Below are positions 24,728 to 33,367 of a DNA stretch of 64,000 nucleotides, piece after piece. A program made the position numbers and the translations under genes. The first letter of the stretch is position 1; every line of letters starts with the position of its first letter. The notes below the pieces were generated by a model, which saw nothing but the letters and a program-made list of their open reading frames with translations, was not told the origin of the DNA and made no database searches. The DNA lies in NCBI RefSeq assembly GCF_032085515.1, contig NZ_JASXSX010000001.1, positions 930,001 to 994,000 on the forward strand. The letters are read 5' to 3'. The DNA comes from Gleimia hominis. GTDB lineage: Bacteria > Actinomycetota > Actinomycetes > Actinomycetales > Actinomycetaceae.

Positions 24728-25903
24728 CTACACCAGCGTCATGGCTTGGCGGGCGATCTCCAGCTCCTCATTAGTCGGAACTACCCACACCTGAACTTTA
24801 GAGTTAGGGGTAGAGATGCAACGCGCTTGCTTAGAGCGTACCTCATTCTTCTCAAGGTCTAACTCAATGCCCGTGTATGCGAGACGCTCACACAGTTCCC
24901 GCCGCAGGTCGCTATCATTCTCACCGATCCCAGCGGTAAACGTGATGGCGTCCAAACCACCCAAAACCGCGGTGTAGGCCCCCACGTATTTTTGCAGGCG
25001 GTGCAGCGCCACATCCAGTGCTAGGCGCGCGTCCTCATCACCCTTATCCGCCAGCTCCCGCACCGTGCGCATGTCGTTGAACCCAGACAGGCCTTTCAAG
25101 CCCGATTCCTTATTGAACAGGTGATCAACTTCTTCCACGTCCATCCCCGCGTTGCGTTGCAGGTGGAACACGGCAGCCGGGTCAATGTCACCGGTGCGGG
25201 TGCCCATCACTAGGCCCTCCAACGGCGTGAGCCCCATCGAGGTGTCCAGGGCCCGACCGTTTTTAACAGCTGACACGGACGCGCCGTTCCCCAGGTGCAT
25301 CACGATCTGTTTCAAATCCGTCTTCCCGGTCAGCTCCGCCACCTGCTTAGATACGTACAAGTGGGAGGTGCCGTGCGCACCGTAGCGGTAGATACCGTAC
25401 TTTTCCGCCACCTCTTTCTTCAGCGCGTACGTCGAAGCTTCCGCGGGCAGGCGCTGGAAAAACGCGGTGTCGAACACCACCACGTGCGGTACTTCTGGCA
25501 GCAGTTCGCGAGCCACTTCAATTCCCTTGAGGTTACCCCCGTTGTGCAGCGGTGCCAATGGGATTAGCGTGCGGATCCGTTCGCTCACCTCATCGGTCAC
25601 TAACGCGGGTCCGTCAAAGTACTTCCCGCCCTGCACCACGCGGTGGCCCACGGCCTCAATACTGGCTTCTTTAAGTACCGGACCGTACTTGTTGAACATG
25701 TCGAGTACGAGTTTGAGGGCGACCTCGTGGTCTTCGATGTGGCGTTCCAGCCGGTACTCCTCACCTTCGTGCTCGTGCTTGAGCATCGCGGTTTCTTCGC
25801 CGATGCGTTCCACGAGGCCAGACGCGTTAGATTCGCCTGTCGTGGGGTTAACCAGTTGGTATTTCAACGAGGAAGAACCCGCGTTTATTACTAGAACAGT
25901 CAT
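24728..25903 (-). CDS. ackA: acetate kinase
   Basis: 391 residues; makes ATP and acetate from acetyl phosphate and ADP. VLVINAGSSSLKYQL is the N-terminal signature, GHRVVQGG carries the catalytic-site Arg and His region, YGAHGTSHLYV and MHLGNGASVSAV hold phosphate, and GTRTGDIDP is the second signature. FTAGIGEN follows near the end. Length and motifs are normal. It lies 116 bases downstream of pta on the same strand, the usual pta-ackA order for overflow or fermentative acetate formation. Confidence 0.97.
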   Translation of the reverse strand: MTVLVINAGSSSLKYQLVNPTTGESNASGLVERIGEETAMLKHEHEGEEYRLERHIEDHEVALKLVLDMFNKYGPVLKEASIEAVGHRVVQGGKYFDGPALVTDEVSERIRTLIPLAPLHNGGNLKGIEVARELLPEVPHVVVFDTAFFQRLPAEASTYALKKEVAEKYGIYRYGAHGTSHLYVSKQVAELTGKTDLKQIVMHLGNGASVSAVKNGRALDTSMGLTPLEGLVMGTRTGDIDPAAVFHLQRNAGMDVEEVDHLFNKESGLKGLSGFNDMRTVRELADKGDEDARLALDVALHRLQKYVGAYTAVLGGLDAITFTAGIGENDSDLRRELCERLAYTGIELDLEKNEVRSKQARCISTPNSKVQVWVVPTNEELEIARQAMTLV

Positions 25904-26019
25904 AAGTACCTTTCGCTTACGAGCCTAAGGTGTGCATTCAGGTTTGAGTTTAGTACCCAGCCACGCACAGCGGACCATGCTGTGGCGCGGCCGGGTTTAG
26001 TTCCATGGGGCGGTCAGGT

Positions 26020-27576
26020 TTAGTGCTGCGCCTGCACGGCGGTGATCGCAATTGTGTTCACAATATCGGCCACCAGGGCGCCGCGTGACAGGTCGTTAAC
26101 GGGCTTATTCAAGCCTTGCAACACTGGGCCAACCGCGGTCGCACCCGAGGTACGTTGCACCGCTTTGTACGTGGTGTTGCCCGTGTTGAGGTCCGGGAAA
26201 ATGTACACGGTTGCGCGGCCCGCAACTGCCGATCCCGGCATCTTCTTCGCAGCCACAATCGGGTCGGTGGCAGCGTCAAACTGGATGGGCCCATCAATCG
26301 GGAGGTCCGGTGCTTTTTCTTGCGCGATCCGCGTGGCTTGCGCTACCGCGTCCACGTCCGGGCCCGCCCCGGAAGTGCCCGAAGAGTAAGACACGAGCGC
26401 AACCCGCGGTTCCACACCGAACTGCTGTGCGGTCTGCGCGGACGTGAGGGCAATGTCCGCCAGCTGCTCCGGGGTTGGGTTCGGGTTCACCGCGCAGTCC
26501 CCGTACACGTGCACGCGGTCTTTCAGCAGCATGAGGAACACGGACGAGACGATAGAGGTACCCGGCCGGGGCTTAATGATCTGGAATGACGGCACGATGG
26601 TTTCCGCCGTGGTGTGGGATGCACCCGAAACCATGCCGTCCGCGTCTCCCATGTGCACCATCATGGTGGCGAAGTAAGAAAGGTCCGCGAGTTTCTGCCG
26701 CGCCTGCTCCGGCGTTACCCCCTTCTTCTTCCGCAGCTGCACAAACTCGGGGACGTACCGATCCAAGTAGGCCGGATCCGTGGGGTCCACCACCTCGGCA
26801 GCAGACAGGTCGATATGCAGTTCTTCGGCCCGCTGGTTGATTTGCTCGCGGTCCCCAACGAACGTGATGTCCGCAGTGTGGGATTTCAAAATGATCGCCG
26901 CGGCCTGCAAAATCCGCTCGTCATCCGACTCTGGGAGCACTATGCGACGCACCTGCGACTGCGCGCGCTCCATCAACGCGGATTCGAACATCAACGGCGT
27001 TGTAGTTTTCAACTGGTGGCGCAGCAGGTCCGGCACCCGATCGTCATCCCCACTGGTGAGTACTTCCACGCCCTCCAGCTGCGGCAGCTGGTCGGGATCA
27101 CCTAGGATCCACGCGGCCACAAGCGGAACGTTCGCTAACGCCACTTCCTCACGCGCCAACTCCAAATAGCTCGTAAGCGCGTCCGCAGACCGGTTCTGCG
27201 GGTCCACAATAAATGCGATCGCAGCTCCCACGTTCGCTGCAGTGCGGGCCGAACGAGCCAGCAAACCCGGGTTAGCTGGGTCCCCATCGATACGGCCAAC
27301 AATCACCACCGCATCGTAGTGGCGAACGAACTCGCGGTACTGGCGAACCACCGTCTGCATCGCACTCAGCTCGTCTTCCGCGTAGTGCGCCCGAACGGTA
27401 CCGTAACCACCGTCGAACTCTTTCACCACCGGGTCAGCGGTCCCCTCACCATTAACAAAAGCGCGAAAAACCCCAACTTTCTCGTAGGAATCTTTCAACT
27501 TGTTTACAACCGAGCGGATTACTGCTAAACCACCTTCACCCGGTTCCGTGGCCGTGATGTACAGCGAATAGGTCAC
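26020..27576 (-). CDS. pta: phosphate acetyltransferase, short form
   Basis: 518 residues. The C-terminal 320 residues are the PTA_PTB catalytic domain: RRIVLPESDDERIL, MVSGASHTTAETIVPS, VYGDCAVNPNPTPEQLADIA and FPDLNTGNTTYKAVQR. The first 185 residues resemble the P-loop-like N-terminal domain of the long Pta enzymes, but the nucleotide loop is degenerate (ATEPGEGGLAVIRSV), and the DRTGG domain of the E. coli enzyme is absent. It converts acetyl-CoA and phosphate to acetyl phosphate for AckA. A 12-bp palindrome lies 26 bases before the start. Confidence 0.95.
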   Translation of the reverse strand: MTYSLYITATEPGEGGLAVIRSVVNKLKDSYEKVGVFRAFVNGEGTADPVVKEFDGGYGTVRAHYAEDELSAMQTVVRQYREFVRHYDAVVIVGRIDGDPANPGLLARSARTAANVGAAIAFIVDPQNRSADALTSYLELAREEVALANVPLVAAWILGDPDQLPQLEGVEVLTSGDDDRVPDLLRHQLKTTTPLMFESALMERAQSQVRRIVLPESDDERILQAAAIILKSHTADITFVGDREQINQRAEELHIDLSAAEVVDPTDPAYLDRYVPEFVQLRKKKGVTPEQARQKLADLSYFATMMVHMGDADGMVSGASHTTAETIVPSFQIIKPRPGTSIVSSVFLMLLKDRVHVYGDCAVNPNPTPEQLADIALTSAQTAQQFGVEPRVALVSYSSGTSGAGPDVDAVAQATRIAQEKAPDLPIDGPIQFDAATDPIVAAKKMPGSAVAGRATVYIFPDLNTGNTTYKAVQRTSGATAVGPVLQGLNKPVNDLSRGALVADIVNTIAITAVQAQH

Positions 27577-27601
27577 GTCCTAATCCCTTCCACGCGAATA
27601 C

Positions 27602-27613
27602 GTTGTTAACAAC
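27602..27613. promoter_or_regulatory. perfect 12-bp palindrome before pta
   Basis: GTTGTTAACAAC reads identically on both strands and lies 26 bases upstream of the pta start, in the promoter region shared with the divergent ABC exporter gene. An operator is likely, but I cannot name its regulator. Confidence 0.45.
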
Positions 27614-27812
27614 CTGTTCGTACCTATTAATATCACCACATTTTGCGTGCGAAATGCGAAAAATACTGGTCAACATATGATCTTCGTCCCTTCCCCGGGG
27701 TGCAGACGCTGCCTGCGGGCGAAAACTGGGGGGTGAACAAGTACAGTGAAATGGCTGGCATAACCCGGCGTAGCAAGGTAAACCCGGCACTAATGGAAGG
27801 TGTATCGCACAT

Positions 27813-29678
27813 TTGAGTACCCCCGTGAAGATCGCCCGCCAACCCCGGCGCTGGCCCAAGTTCCTCCAGGTAGATAAAAAACAGGCCCACGACCTGCCCA
27901 CAACGGCAGGTGGGGTGCTGTGGACACTAGCGAAAGAAAACCGCGTGCCCCTAATTTTGGGTTCGATTGCGAACTCGGTTAACTACATTTCTATGGCGCT
28001 CGTGCCGATGGGGCTGGGGAAGCTACTGGACTCGGGGTTAGAAAAGGGTTTCGGCGTCCACATGTTGCCGTGGACGTTCGGGCTGATTGGGATTGTGATG
28101 ATGACCGGGGTGGGCAGTGCGATCACCCAGCTGACGGACATTGCCGGGTGGATGAGCGGCCCCGTGCTGGGCGGTAAGTCCGTTGCCGCACGCACGTCTA
28201 AACGCGGCCGGTCTATCACCCAGAAAATAGCGCCGGGCGATATCGTTACCACAATCACGTCGGACACGGACTACGTGGGCGCATTGTTTGCCTTTATTCC
28301 CGCGATTGTGGCGGCCCTGACTTCTACTGCCGTGGTGGCGTACTTGATGCTGAAAACGTCAGTGGTCTTAGGGCTCGTGGTGCTGATCGGGTTGCCGCTA
28401 GTGATTATTGGCTTGGCATGCGTAGTGCCAGTTTTGCAGCGCCGCCAGATGTGGCAGCGTGAGGCCCGGGGGGTGCTCACAAACTTGGGGGCAGACTCGG
28501 TGGCGGGCCTGCGGATTCTGCGTGGTATTGGCGGGGAGGACGAGTTCCACAGTCGGTACACGAAACAGTCCCGTGTGGTGCGTGACCGGGGGATAACGGT
28601 GGCGGCTTTCCAAGCGATTTTGGATACGTCGCGGGCAGCGGCGCCGAGCGCGTTCACGATTATTGTGGTGGCGATCGCCGCGATGATGGTCTACGACGGT
28701 GAACTTTCGGCCGGCCACCTGGTTGCGTTCTACGGGTACACCACGTTCCTGTCGAGCCCCTTGAACGCGGCTACGAACACGATCCAGGTGGGGACGCGCG
28801 CCTGGGTGGGGGCGAAGAAGATTGCGCACCTGCACCAGATTGAATCGCGCATTAACTCGCGCGGAGACAAGCGGGTGGACTGGCCGGCAGCAGATTTGGT
28901 TGATGAGGCCACTGGAACCCGTGTGGAACCGGGTAAAATCACCGCGTTGGTAGCGGTTGATCCGGACGATTCCGCGCGGGTGGCCACACGTTTAACCCGG
29001 GTCGATGATCAAGACCGCGTGTGGTACGCGGGTGTGGATGCCCGCGAAATCCCGGTGTCGAATATTCGCGAGAACCTTGTGCTTTCTGGCGCTAAAGCAC
29101 AGCTGTTCGTTGGAACGTTGCGCGATGCCATCTTGGGGCCCCGGGCCCAGCAGGCACCCGCCCGGCCCCTGTGGCGCATAATCACCGACTACGTGAAATC
29201 AGAAGGAAAAGAACCGCAAGCGCACTACAGCCGCCAAGCGGTGGATGACGCCGTGATGCACGCCCTGTGGGTAGCTGACGGAGAAGACATCGCCGGCTCC
29301 CTTGCCGGCGGATTGGATGGTCACCTCACGGAAAAAGGCCGGTCCCTCTCGGGTGGGCAGCGCCAACGCGTGGCCCTCGCCCGCGCTATCTACACGGACG
29401 CCACCGCACTAGTTTTGATTGAACCGACCTCCGCGGTGGATTCGCACACTGAGGCACGCATTGCCTCAAGAATCGCAAAAGAACGCGCGGGAAGAACCAC
29501 GCTGATCGTGTCCGAATCCCCCCTAGTACTGGAACAGTGTGACGAAGTGATCGTACTGGACGAAACGGGACGGCGGGAACTGGGCCGCGGCACGCACAAC
29601 GAGTTAAGTACGCGCGAAGACGCGGCGGGACGCACGTATAGACGGATCGCGCAACGAGCTACGGGGGTGGAACAATGA
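27813..29678 (+). CDS. heterodimeric ABC exporter, subunit with degenerate ATP site
   Basis: 621 residues: six-helix transmembrane domain (about 45-340), then a nucleotide-binding domain. The Walker A position reads VAVDPDDSARVA, with no GK(S/T). Walker B is LVLIEPTSAVD (Asp lost, Glu kept) and the switch His is replaced by Ser (VSESP). The signature LSGGQRQRVALARA is perfect. It thus lends a signature motif to the partner's Walker A but cannot form its own consensus site. The TTG start at 27813 is the longest option; GTG at 27825 is possible. The stop overlaps the partner start by 4 bases. The substrate is unknown; such pairs export drugs, peptides or lipids. Confidence 0.88.
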   Translation: MSTPVKIARQPRRWPKFLQVDKKQAHDLPTTAGGVLWTLAKENRVPLILGSIANSVNYISMALVPMGLGKLLDSGLEKGFGVHMLPWTFGLIGIVMMTGVGSAITQLTDIAGWMSGPVLGGKSVAARTSKRGRSITQKIAPGDIVTTITSDTDYVGALFAFIPAIVAALTSTAVVAYLMLKTSVVLGLVVLIGLPLVIIGLACVVPVLQRRQMWQREARGVLTNLGADSVAGLRILRGIGGEDEFHSRYTKQSRVVRDRGITVAAFQAILDTSRAAAPSAFTIIVVAIAAMMVYDGELSAGHLVAFYGYTTFLSSPLNAATNTIQVGTRAWVGAKKIAHLHQIESRINSRGDKRVDWPAADLVDEATGTRVEPGKITALVAVDPDDSARVATRLTRVDDQDRVWYAGVDAREIPVSNIRENLVLSGAKAQLFVGTLRDAILGPRAQQAPARPLWRIITDYVKSEGKEPQAHYSRQAVDDAVMHALWVADGEDIAGSLAGGLDGHLTEKGRSLSGGQRQRVALARAIYTDATALVLIEPTSAVDSHTEARIASRIAKERAGRTTLIVSESPLVLEQCDEVIVLDETGRRELGRGTHNELSTREDAAGRTYRRIAQRATGVEQ

Positions 29679-31405
29679 GGCTACCTATCGCATCAAACCG
29701 GTCGGTCTGGCGCGGGTGCGTGCGCCTGTTCAAAGACTACAAGCGCCTCATGATCGTGATTTTGGTGTTCCAACTGGCCGCCACGTTCGCGATTGTGGCG
29801 ACCCCGTGGGTGATTGGCCACATCATTGACCTGATTGTGGCGGGCACAACCCGGAACGTGGTGATGAACTGGATTACGTTCGTGGTGATCCTGGTGGTCG
29901 GGCAGGCGATTTTGACGTACATCGGGGAGTATTACGCGCGCGTGCTGGGCGAAACCGTGTTTTCTAAGTTGCGTGAGGACCTGGTGTACGACCTCACGCA
30001 CATGCCCCTGTCGGTGGTGGAATCGGCGGGTACCGGTGACCTGGTGGGCCGCACGACGCACGATATTGATCAGATCGATTTCTTGGTGCGGCGGGGGATA
30101 TCGCGCATCCTGGTGGTGGTAATAACTATTTTGGGGACGTACGGGGCGGCATTTTTGACGTCTCCGCTGCTGGGGTTGTTCACGCTCGTGCCGTTGCCGC
30201 TGCTGTACTTTATTGCCCGCTGGTATTTGCGCCGGGCAGTACCGGCCTACCGGACGGCGTCGGCGCAGTGGGCAAAGATTTCGGGGTCGATTTCAGAAAC
30301 GGCTGAGCACGCGTCTACGGTCGATGCCCTGTCGATGGGGCGGCTGCGGATGCGTAACTTCGAAGCTGTGGTCGATGAGTTGTTCCGCACTAAACGGTAC
30401 ACGTCTTACGTGCGCGGGTTCTTGCTGGCTGGGTTCGCGATCATTTTCTTGTCCCCAACCGTGCTGGTGGTGCTGGTGGGCGCGTGGGCGTCTTCCGCAG
30501 GTTTGGTTACGATCGGGGCGGTTACCACGGTGGCGATGTACGCGATGGGACTGCGTTCCCCACTGATCCAGTCCGTATTTTTGATTGATACGCTGCAGTC
30601 TTCCTTTGTTTCTTTGTCCCGTATTTTTGGTGTCGGTGAGGTTCCCGCTGACCGCCACGCCAGCGGCGACAAGCCCGACTCGGTGCAGATCCGCGCCCAC
30701 GACGTCAGCTACGAATACCGCGAGGGCAAACCCGTGTTGCATAGCGTGAGCTTGGACCTCAAGCCAGGGGAGACCTTGGCGATAGTGGGGCCGTCTGGGG
30801 CGGGTAAATCTACGCTGGGGCGGATGCTTGCGGGGATTCACCCACCGACCTCTGGGTCCGTGACTGTGGGTGGGGTGCCGCTGGTGGATTTGGAGCAAGA
30901 GGACCTGCATAAGAACGTCATTTTGGTGACGCAGGAGCACCATGTGTTCACCGGGACGCTGCGCGATAACTTGACTCTGGCGCTGCCGGATGCGTCGGAT
31001 GAGCAGTTGGAAAATGCTTTGCGGGCAGTGGATGCGTGGGGCTGGGTGGAGTCCCTGGGTGGTTTGGACACTGCCGTGGGGGCGTCCGCGCAAGAACTAA
31101 CGCCGGCGCAGGCGCAGCAGGTGGCGTTGGCGCGGATTGTGCTGATGGACCCGCACACGCTGATTTTGGATGAGGCCACGTCGCTGATGGACCCAACGGC
31201 GGCTCGCAGTTTGGAGTCCGCACTGTCGCGCGTGCTGGCTGGGCGTACGGTTATTGCGATTGCGCACCGTCTGTACACCGCGCACGACGCGGATCGCGTG
31301 GCCGTGATGATTGACGGGAAGATTGAGGAACTGGGCACGCACGAAGACTTGGTGGCGCGCGGCGGCGAGTACGCCTCCCTGTGGCACGCCTGGCAACACG
31401 CGTAG
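29675..31405 (+). CDS. heterodimeric ABC exporter, subunit with functional Walker motifs
   Basis: 576 residues with a six-helix domain (about 22-310) and an ATPase domain. Walker A GPSGAGKST, Walker B TLILDEATS and switch His (IAIAHR) are intact. The signature is degraded to LTPAQAQQVALA instead of LSGGQ. Combined with the previous protein this gives one good composite site (this Walker A plus the partner's LSGGQ) and one degenerate site, as in TM287/288 or TAP-type transporters. The ATGA overlap supports a 1:1 heterodimer. Confidence 0.9.
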   Translation: MRLPIASNRSVWRGCVRLFKDYKRLMIVILVFQLAATFAIVATPWVIGHIIDLIVAGTTRNVVMNWITFVVILVVGQAILTYIGEYYARVLGETVFSKLREDLVYDLTHMPLSVVESAGTGDLVGRTTHDIDQIDFLVRRGISRILVVVITILGTYGAAFLTSPLLGLFTLVPLPLLYFIARWYLRRAVPAYRTASAQWAKISGSISETAEHASTVDALSMGRLRMRNFEAVVDELFRTKRYTSYVRGFLLAGFAIIFLSPTVLVVLVGAWASSAGLVTIGAVTTVAMYAMGLRSPLIQSVFLIDTLQSSFVSLSRIFGVGEVPADRHASGDKPDSVQIRAHDVSYEYREGKPVLHSVSLDLKPGETLAIVGPSGAGKSTLGRMLAGIHPPTSGSVTVGGVPLVDLEQEDLHKNVILVTQEHHVFTGTLRDNLTLALPDASDEQLENALRAVDAWGWVESLGGLDTAVGASAQELTPAQAQQVALARIVLMDPHTLILDEATSLMDPTAARSLESALSRVLAGRTVIAIAHRLYTAHDADRVAVMIDGKIEELGTHEDLVARGGEYASLWHAWQHA

Positions 31406-31598
31406 TGGGCTTGGTTAACCTGCTGGCCAACCCGCATTGCAAACTTGCCTTGCCGACCCGCTTGGTGCGTGGGAAGTGGGCTCTACTAACCGGCTTGGGA
31501 AATGCGCTTGGCACCATGTTTGCGACCGCGGGGATTTGGTGGGTGGTTGAATGGCTGGGCGTGTGATTCGCACGCGGTGCACCTGCTAGTGTGGAGGC

Positions 31599-33173
31599 GT
31601 GAGTGAAGTTCAAACTGGCGCTCAGCGCCCTGTGCTTGTTGTTGATTTCGGTGCCCAATACGCCCAGTTGATTGCGCGGCGTGTTCGAGAGGCGAATGCG
31701 TATTCAGAGATTGTGCCGCACACGATGCCGGCGCAGCAGATGCTGCAGAAGCAGCCTGCGGCGATTATTTTTTCGGGTGGTCCAGCTTCCGTGTACGCGC
31801 AGGGTGCGCCCAGTATCGATAAGGATTTGTTTGAGGCGGGTGTGCCGATCCTCGGGATCTGCTATGGGTTCCAGTTGATGGCGGCTTCGCTTGGAGGGAC
31901 GGTGGGGCGCACCGGAACTCGCGAGTATGGGCATACGACCACGCAGGTTAAGGGCGGTTCGAAGATCCTGGGGCCTAGTGGCGAGCAGACCGTGTGGATG
32001 AGCCATGGTGACGCGGTGCAGGAAGCGCCGGTTGGGTTCACGGTGACGGCTTCTACCGAACAGACTCCGGTGGCTGCGTTTGAGGATGCTGACCGCGGTT
32101 TTTATGGGGTGCAGTGGCATCCGGAGGTGGCGCACACCCAGCAGGGGCAGGCGCAGTTGGTGGCGTTCTTGGATTCCGTTGGAGTGGAACGGAGTTGGAC
32201 GTCCACTTCGATTATTGATGACCAGGTTGCGAAAATCCGCGCGCAGGTGGGTGATAAACGCGTGATTTGTGGCCTGTCGGGCGGCGTGGATTCCTCTGTT
32301 GCTGCCGCGTTGGTGCACAAGGCTGTGGGGGATCAGTTGACGTGTATTTTTGTGGATCACGGCCTGTTGCGCCAGGGGGAGCGCGAGCAGGTGGAGCGTG
32401 ATTACGCGTCTTCGATGGGGATCCGCGTGGTCACGGTGGATGAGACGGACCGGTTCTTGGGCGCGCTCGCGGGCGTGAGTGATCCGGAGCAGAAACGCAA
32501 AATTATTGGCCGGGAGTTTATCCGTTCGTTTGAGGATGCGCAGCGCAAGCTGGTTTCTGAAGCGGGGGAGTCCGGTGAAGAAGTGAAGTTCTTGGTGCAG
32601 GGCACGTTGTACCCGGATGTGGTGGAGTCCGGTGGTGGTGAGGGCGCTGCGAATATTAAGTCGCATCACAACGTGGGTGGTTTGCCTGAGGATTTGGATT
32701 TCGATCTTATTGAGCCGCTGCGGGCCTTGTTTAAGGATGAGGTGCGTGCGGTTGGTTTGGAACTGGGGGTGCCGGAGAATATTGTGTGGCGCCAGCCGTT
32801 CCCCGGGCCTGGGCTTGGGATCCGGATTATTGGTGAGGTTACGCGTGAGCGTTTAGCTGTGTTGCGGGCGGCAGACGCGATTGTGCGTGAGGAGTTGACT
32901 AACGCGGGGTTGGACCGTGAGATTTGGCAGTGCCCCGTGGTGTTGCTAGCCAACGTGCGTTCAGTTGGCGTGCAGGGGGATGGCCGAACCTATGGGCATC
33001 CGATTGTGTTGCGCCCAGTGTCGTCGCAAGATGCGATGACGGCGGATTGGTCGCGCTTGCCGTTCGAGTTGCTGGCCCGGATTTCTAACCGGATCACGAA
33101 CACGGTGGAGGACGTGAACCGGGTAGTGCTCGACGTCACGAGCAAGCCCCCAGCCACGATTGAATGGGAGTAA
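31599..33173 (+). CDS. guaA: GMP synthase (glutamine-hydrolysing)
   Basis: 524 residues; converts XMP to GMP. The class I amidotransferase part has the nucleophile in GICYGFQLM and the His/Glu pair in QWHPEVAHT. The synthetase part has the P-loop GLSGGVDSSVAA, then VDHGLLRQGE, and the dimerisation domain ends with the conserved TSKPPATIEWE. GTG start. An intrinsic terminator follows directly. Confidence 0.98.
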   Translation: MSEVQTGAQRPVLVVDFGAQYAQLIARRVREANAYSEIVPHTMPAQQMLQKQPAAIIFSGGPASVYAQGAPSIDKDLFEAGVPILGICYGFQLMAASLGGTVGRTGTREYGHTTTQVKGGSKILGPSGEQTVWMSHGDAVQEAPVGFTVTASTEQTPVAAFEDADRGFYGVQWHPEVAHTQQGQAQLVAFLDSVGVERSWTSTSIIDDQVAKIRAQVGDKRVICGLSGGVDSSVAAALVHKAVGDQLTCIFVDHGLLRQGEREQVERDYASSMGIRVVTVDETDRFLGALAGVSDPEQKRKIIGREFIRSFEDAQRKLVSEAGESGEEVKFLVQGTLYPDVVESGGGEGAANIKSHHNVGGLPEDLDFDLIEPLRALFKDEVRAVGLELGVPENIVWRQPFPGPGLGIRIIGEVTRERLAVLRAADAIVREELTNAGLDREIWQCPVVLLANVRSVGVQGDGRTYGHPIVLRPVSSQDAMTADWSRLPFELLARISNRITNTVEDVNRVVLDVTSKPPATIEWE

Positions 33174-33197
33174 TCAGACCAACAACGTGGCTAAACC

Positions 33198-33240
33198 AGT
33201 TCCCCGAAGGCAGATTATTAGTCTGAGCCTTCGGGGAACT
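33198..33240 (+). terminator. long-stem terminator after guaA
   Basis: AGTTCCCCGAAGGC (33198-33211) pairs perfectly with GCCTTCGGGGAACT (33227-33240) across a 15-base loop, giving a 14-bp stem 24 bases after the guaA stop. It lacks a long T-run and could act in both directions toward the convergent araA. Confidence 0.85.
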
Positions 33241-33367
33241 AGTTATTCCATGCTTTAGGTATACCTGAATATTAGGTGTAGTTGAAGAACCTATTTAGAC
33301 ACCGCAAGCGTTTCGCGTTCCGCCCTGGTTAATGGGCCTGCGTAATGGGCTTGTGGTACCCGTGCAC

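Noticed and set aside
31381..31566. 61-codon frame after the ABC exporter with one hydrophobic stretch
   Set aside because: It begins within the exporter gene, has no ribosome site and no family features; the hydrophobic end is likely chance in GC-rich sequence.
33254..33269. 16-bp palindrome TTTAGGTATACCTGAA between convergent guaA and araA
   Set aside because: Neither gene has its promoter here; no partner copy was found, and a chance AT-rich palindrome is the simplest explanation. It is not IdeR-like enough to claim.
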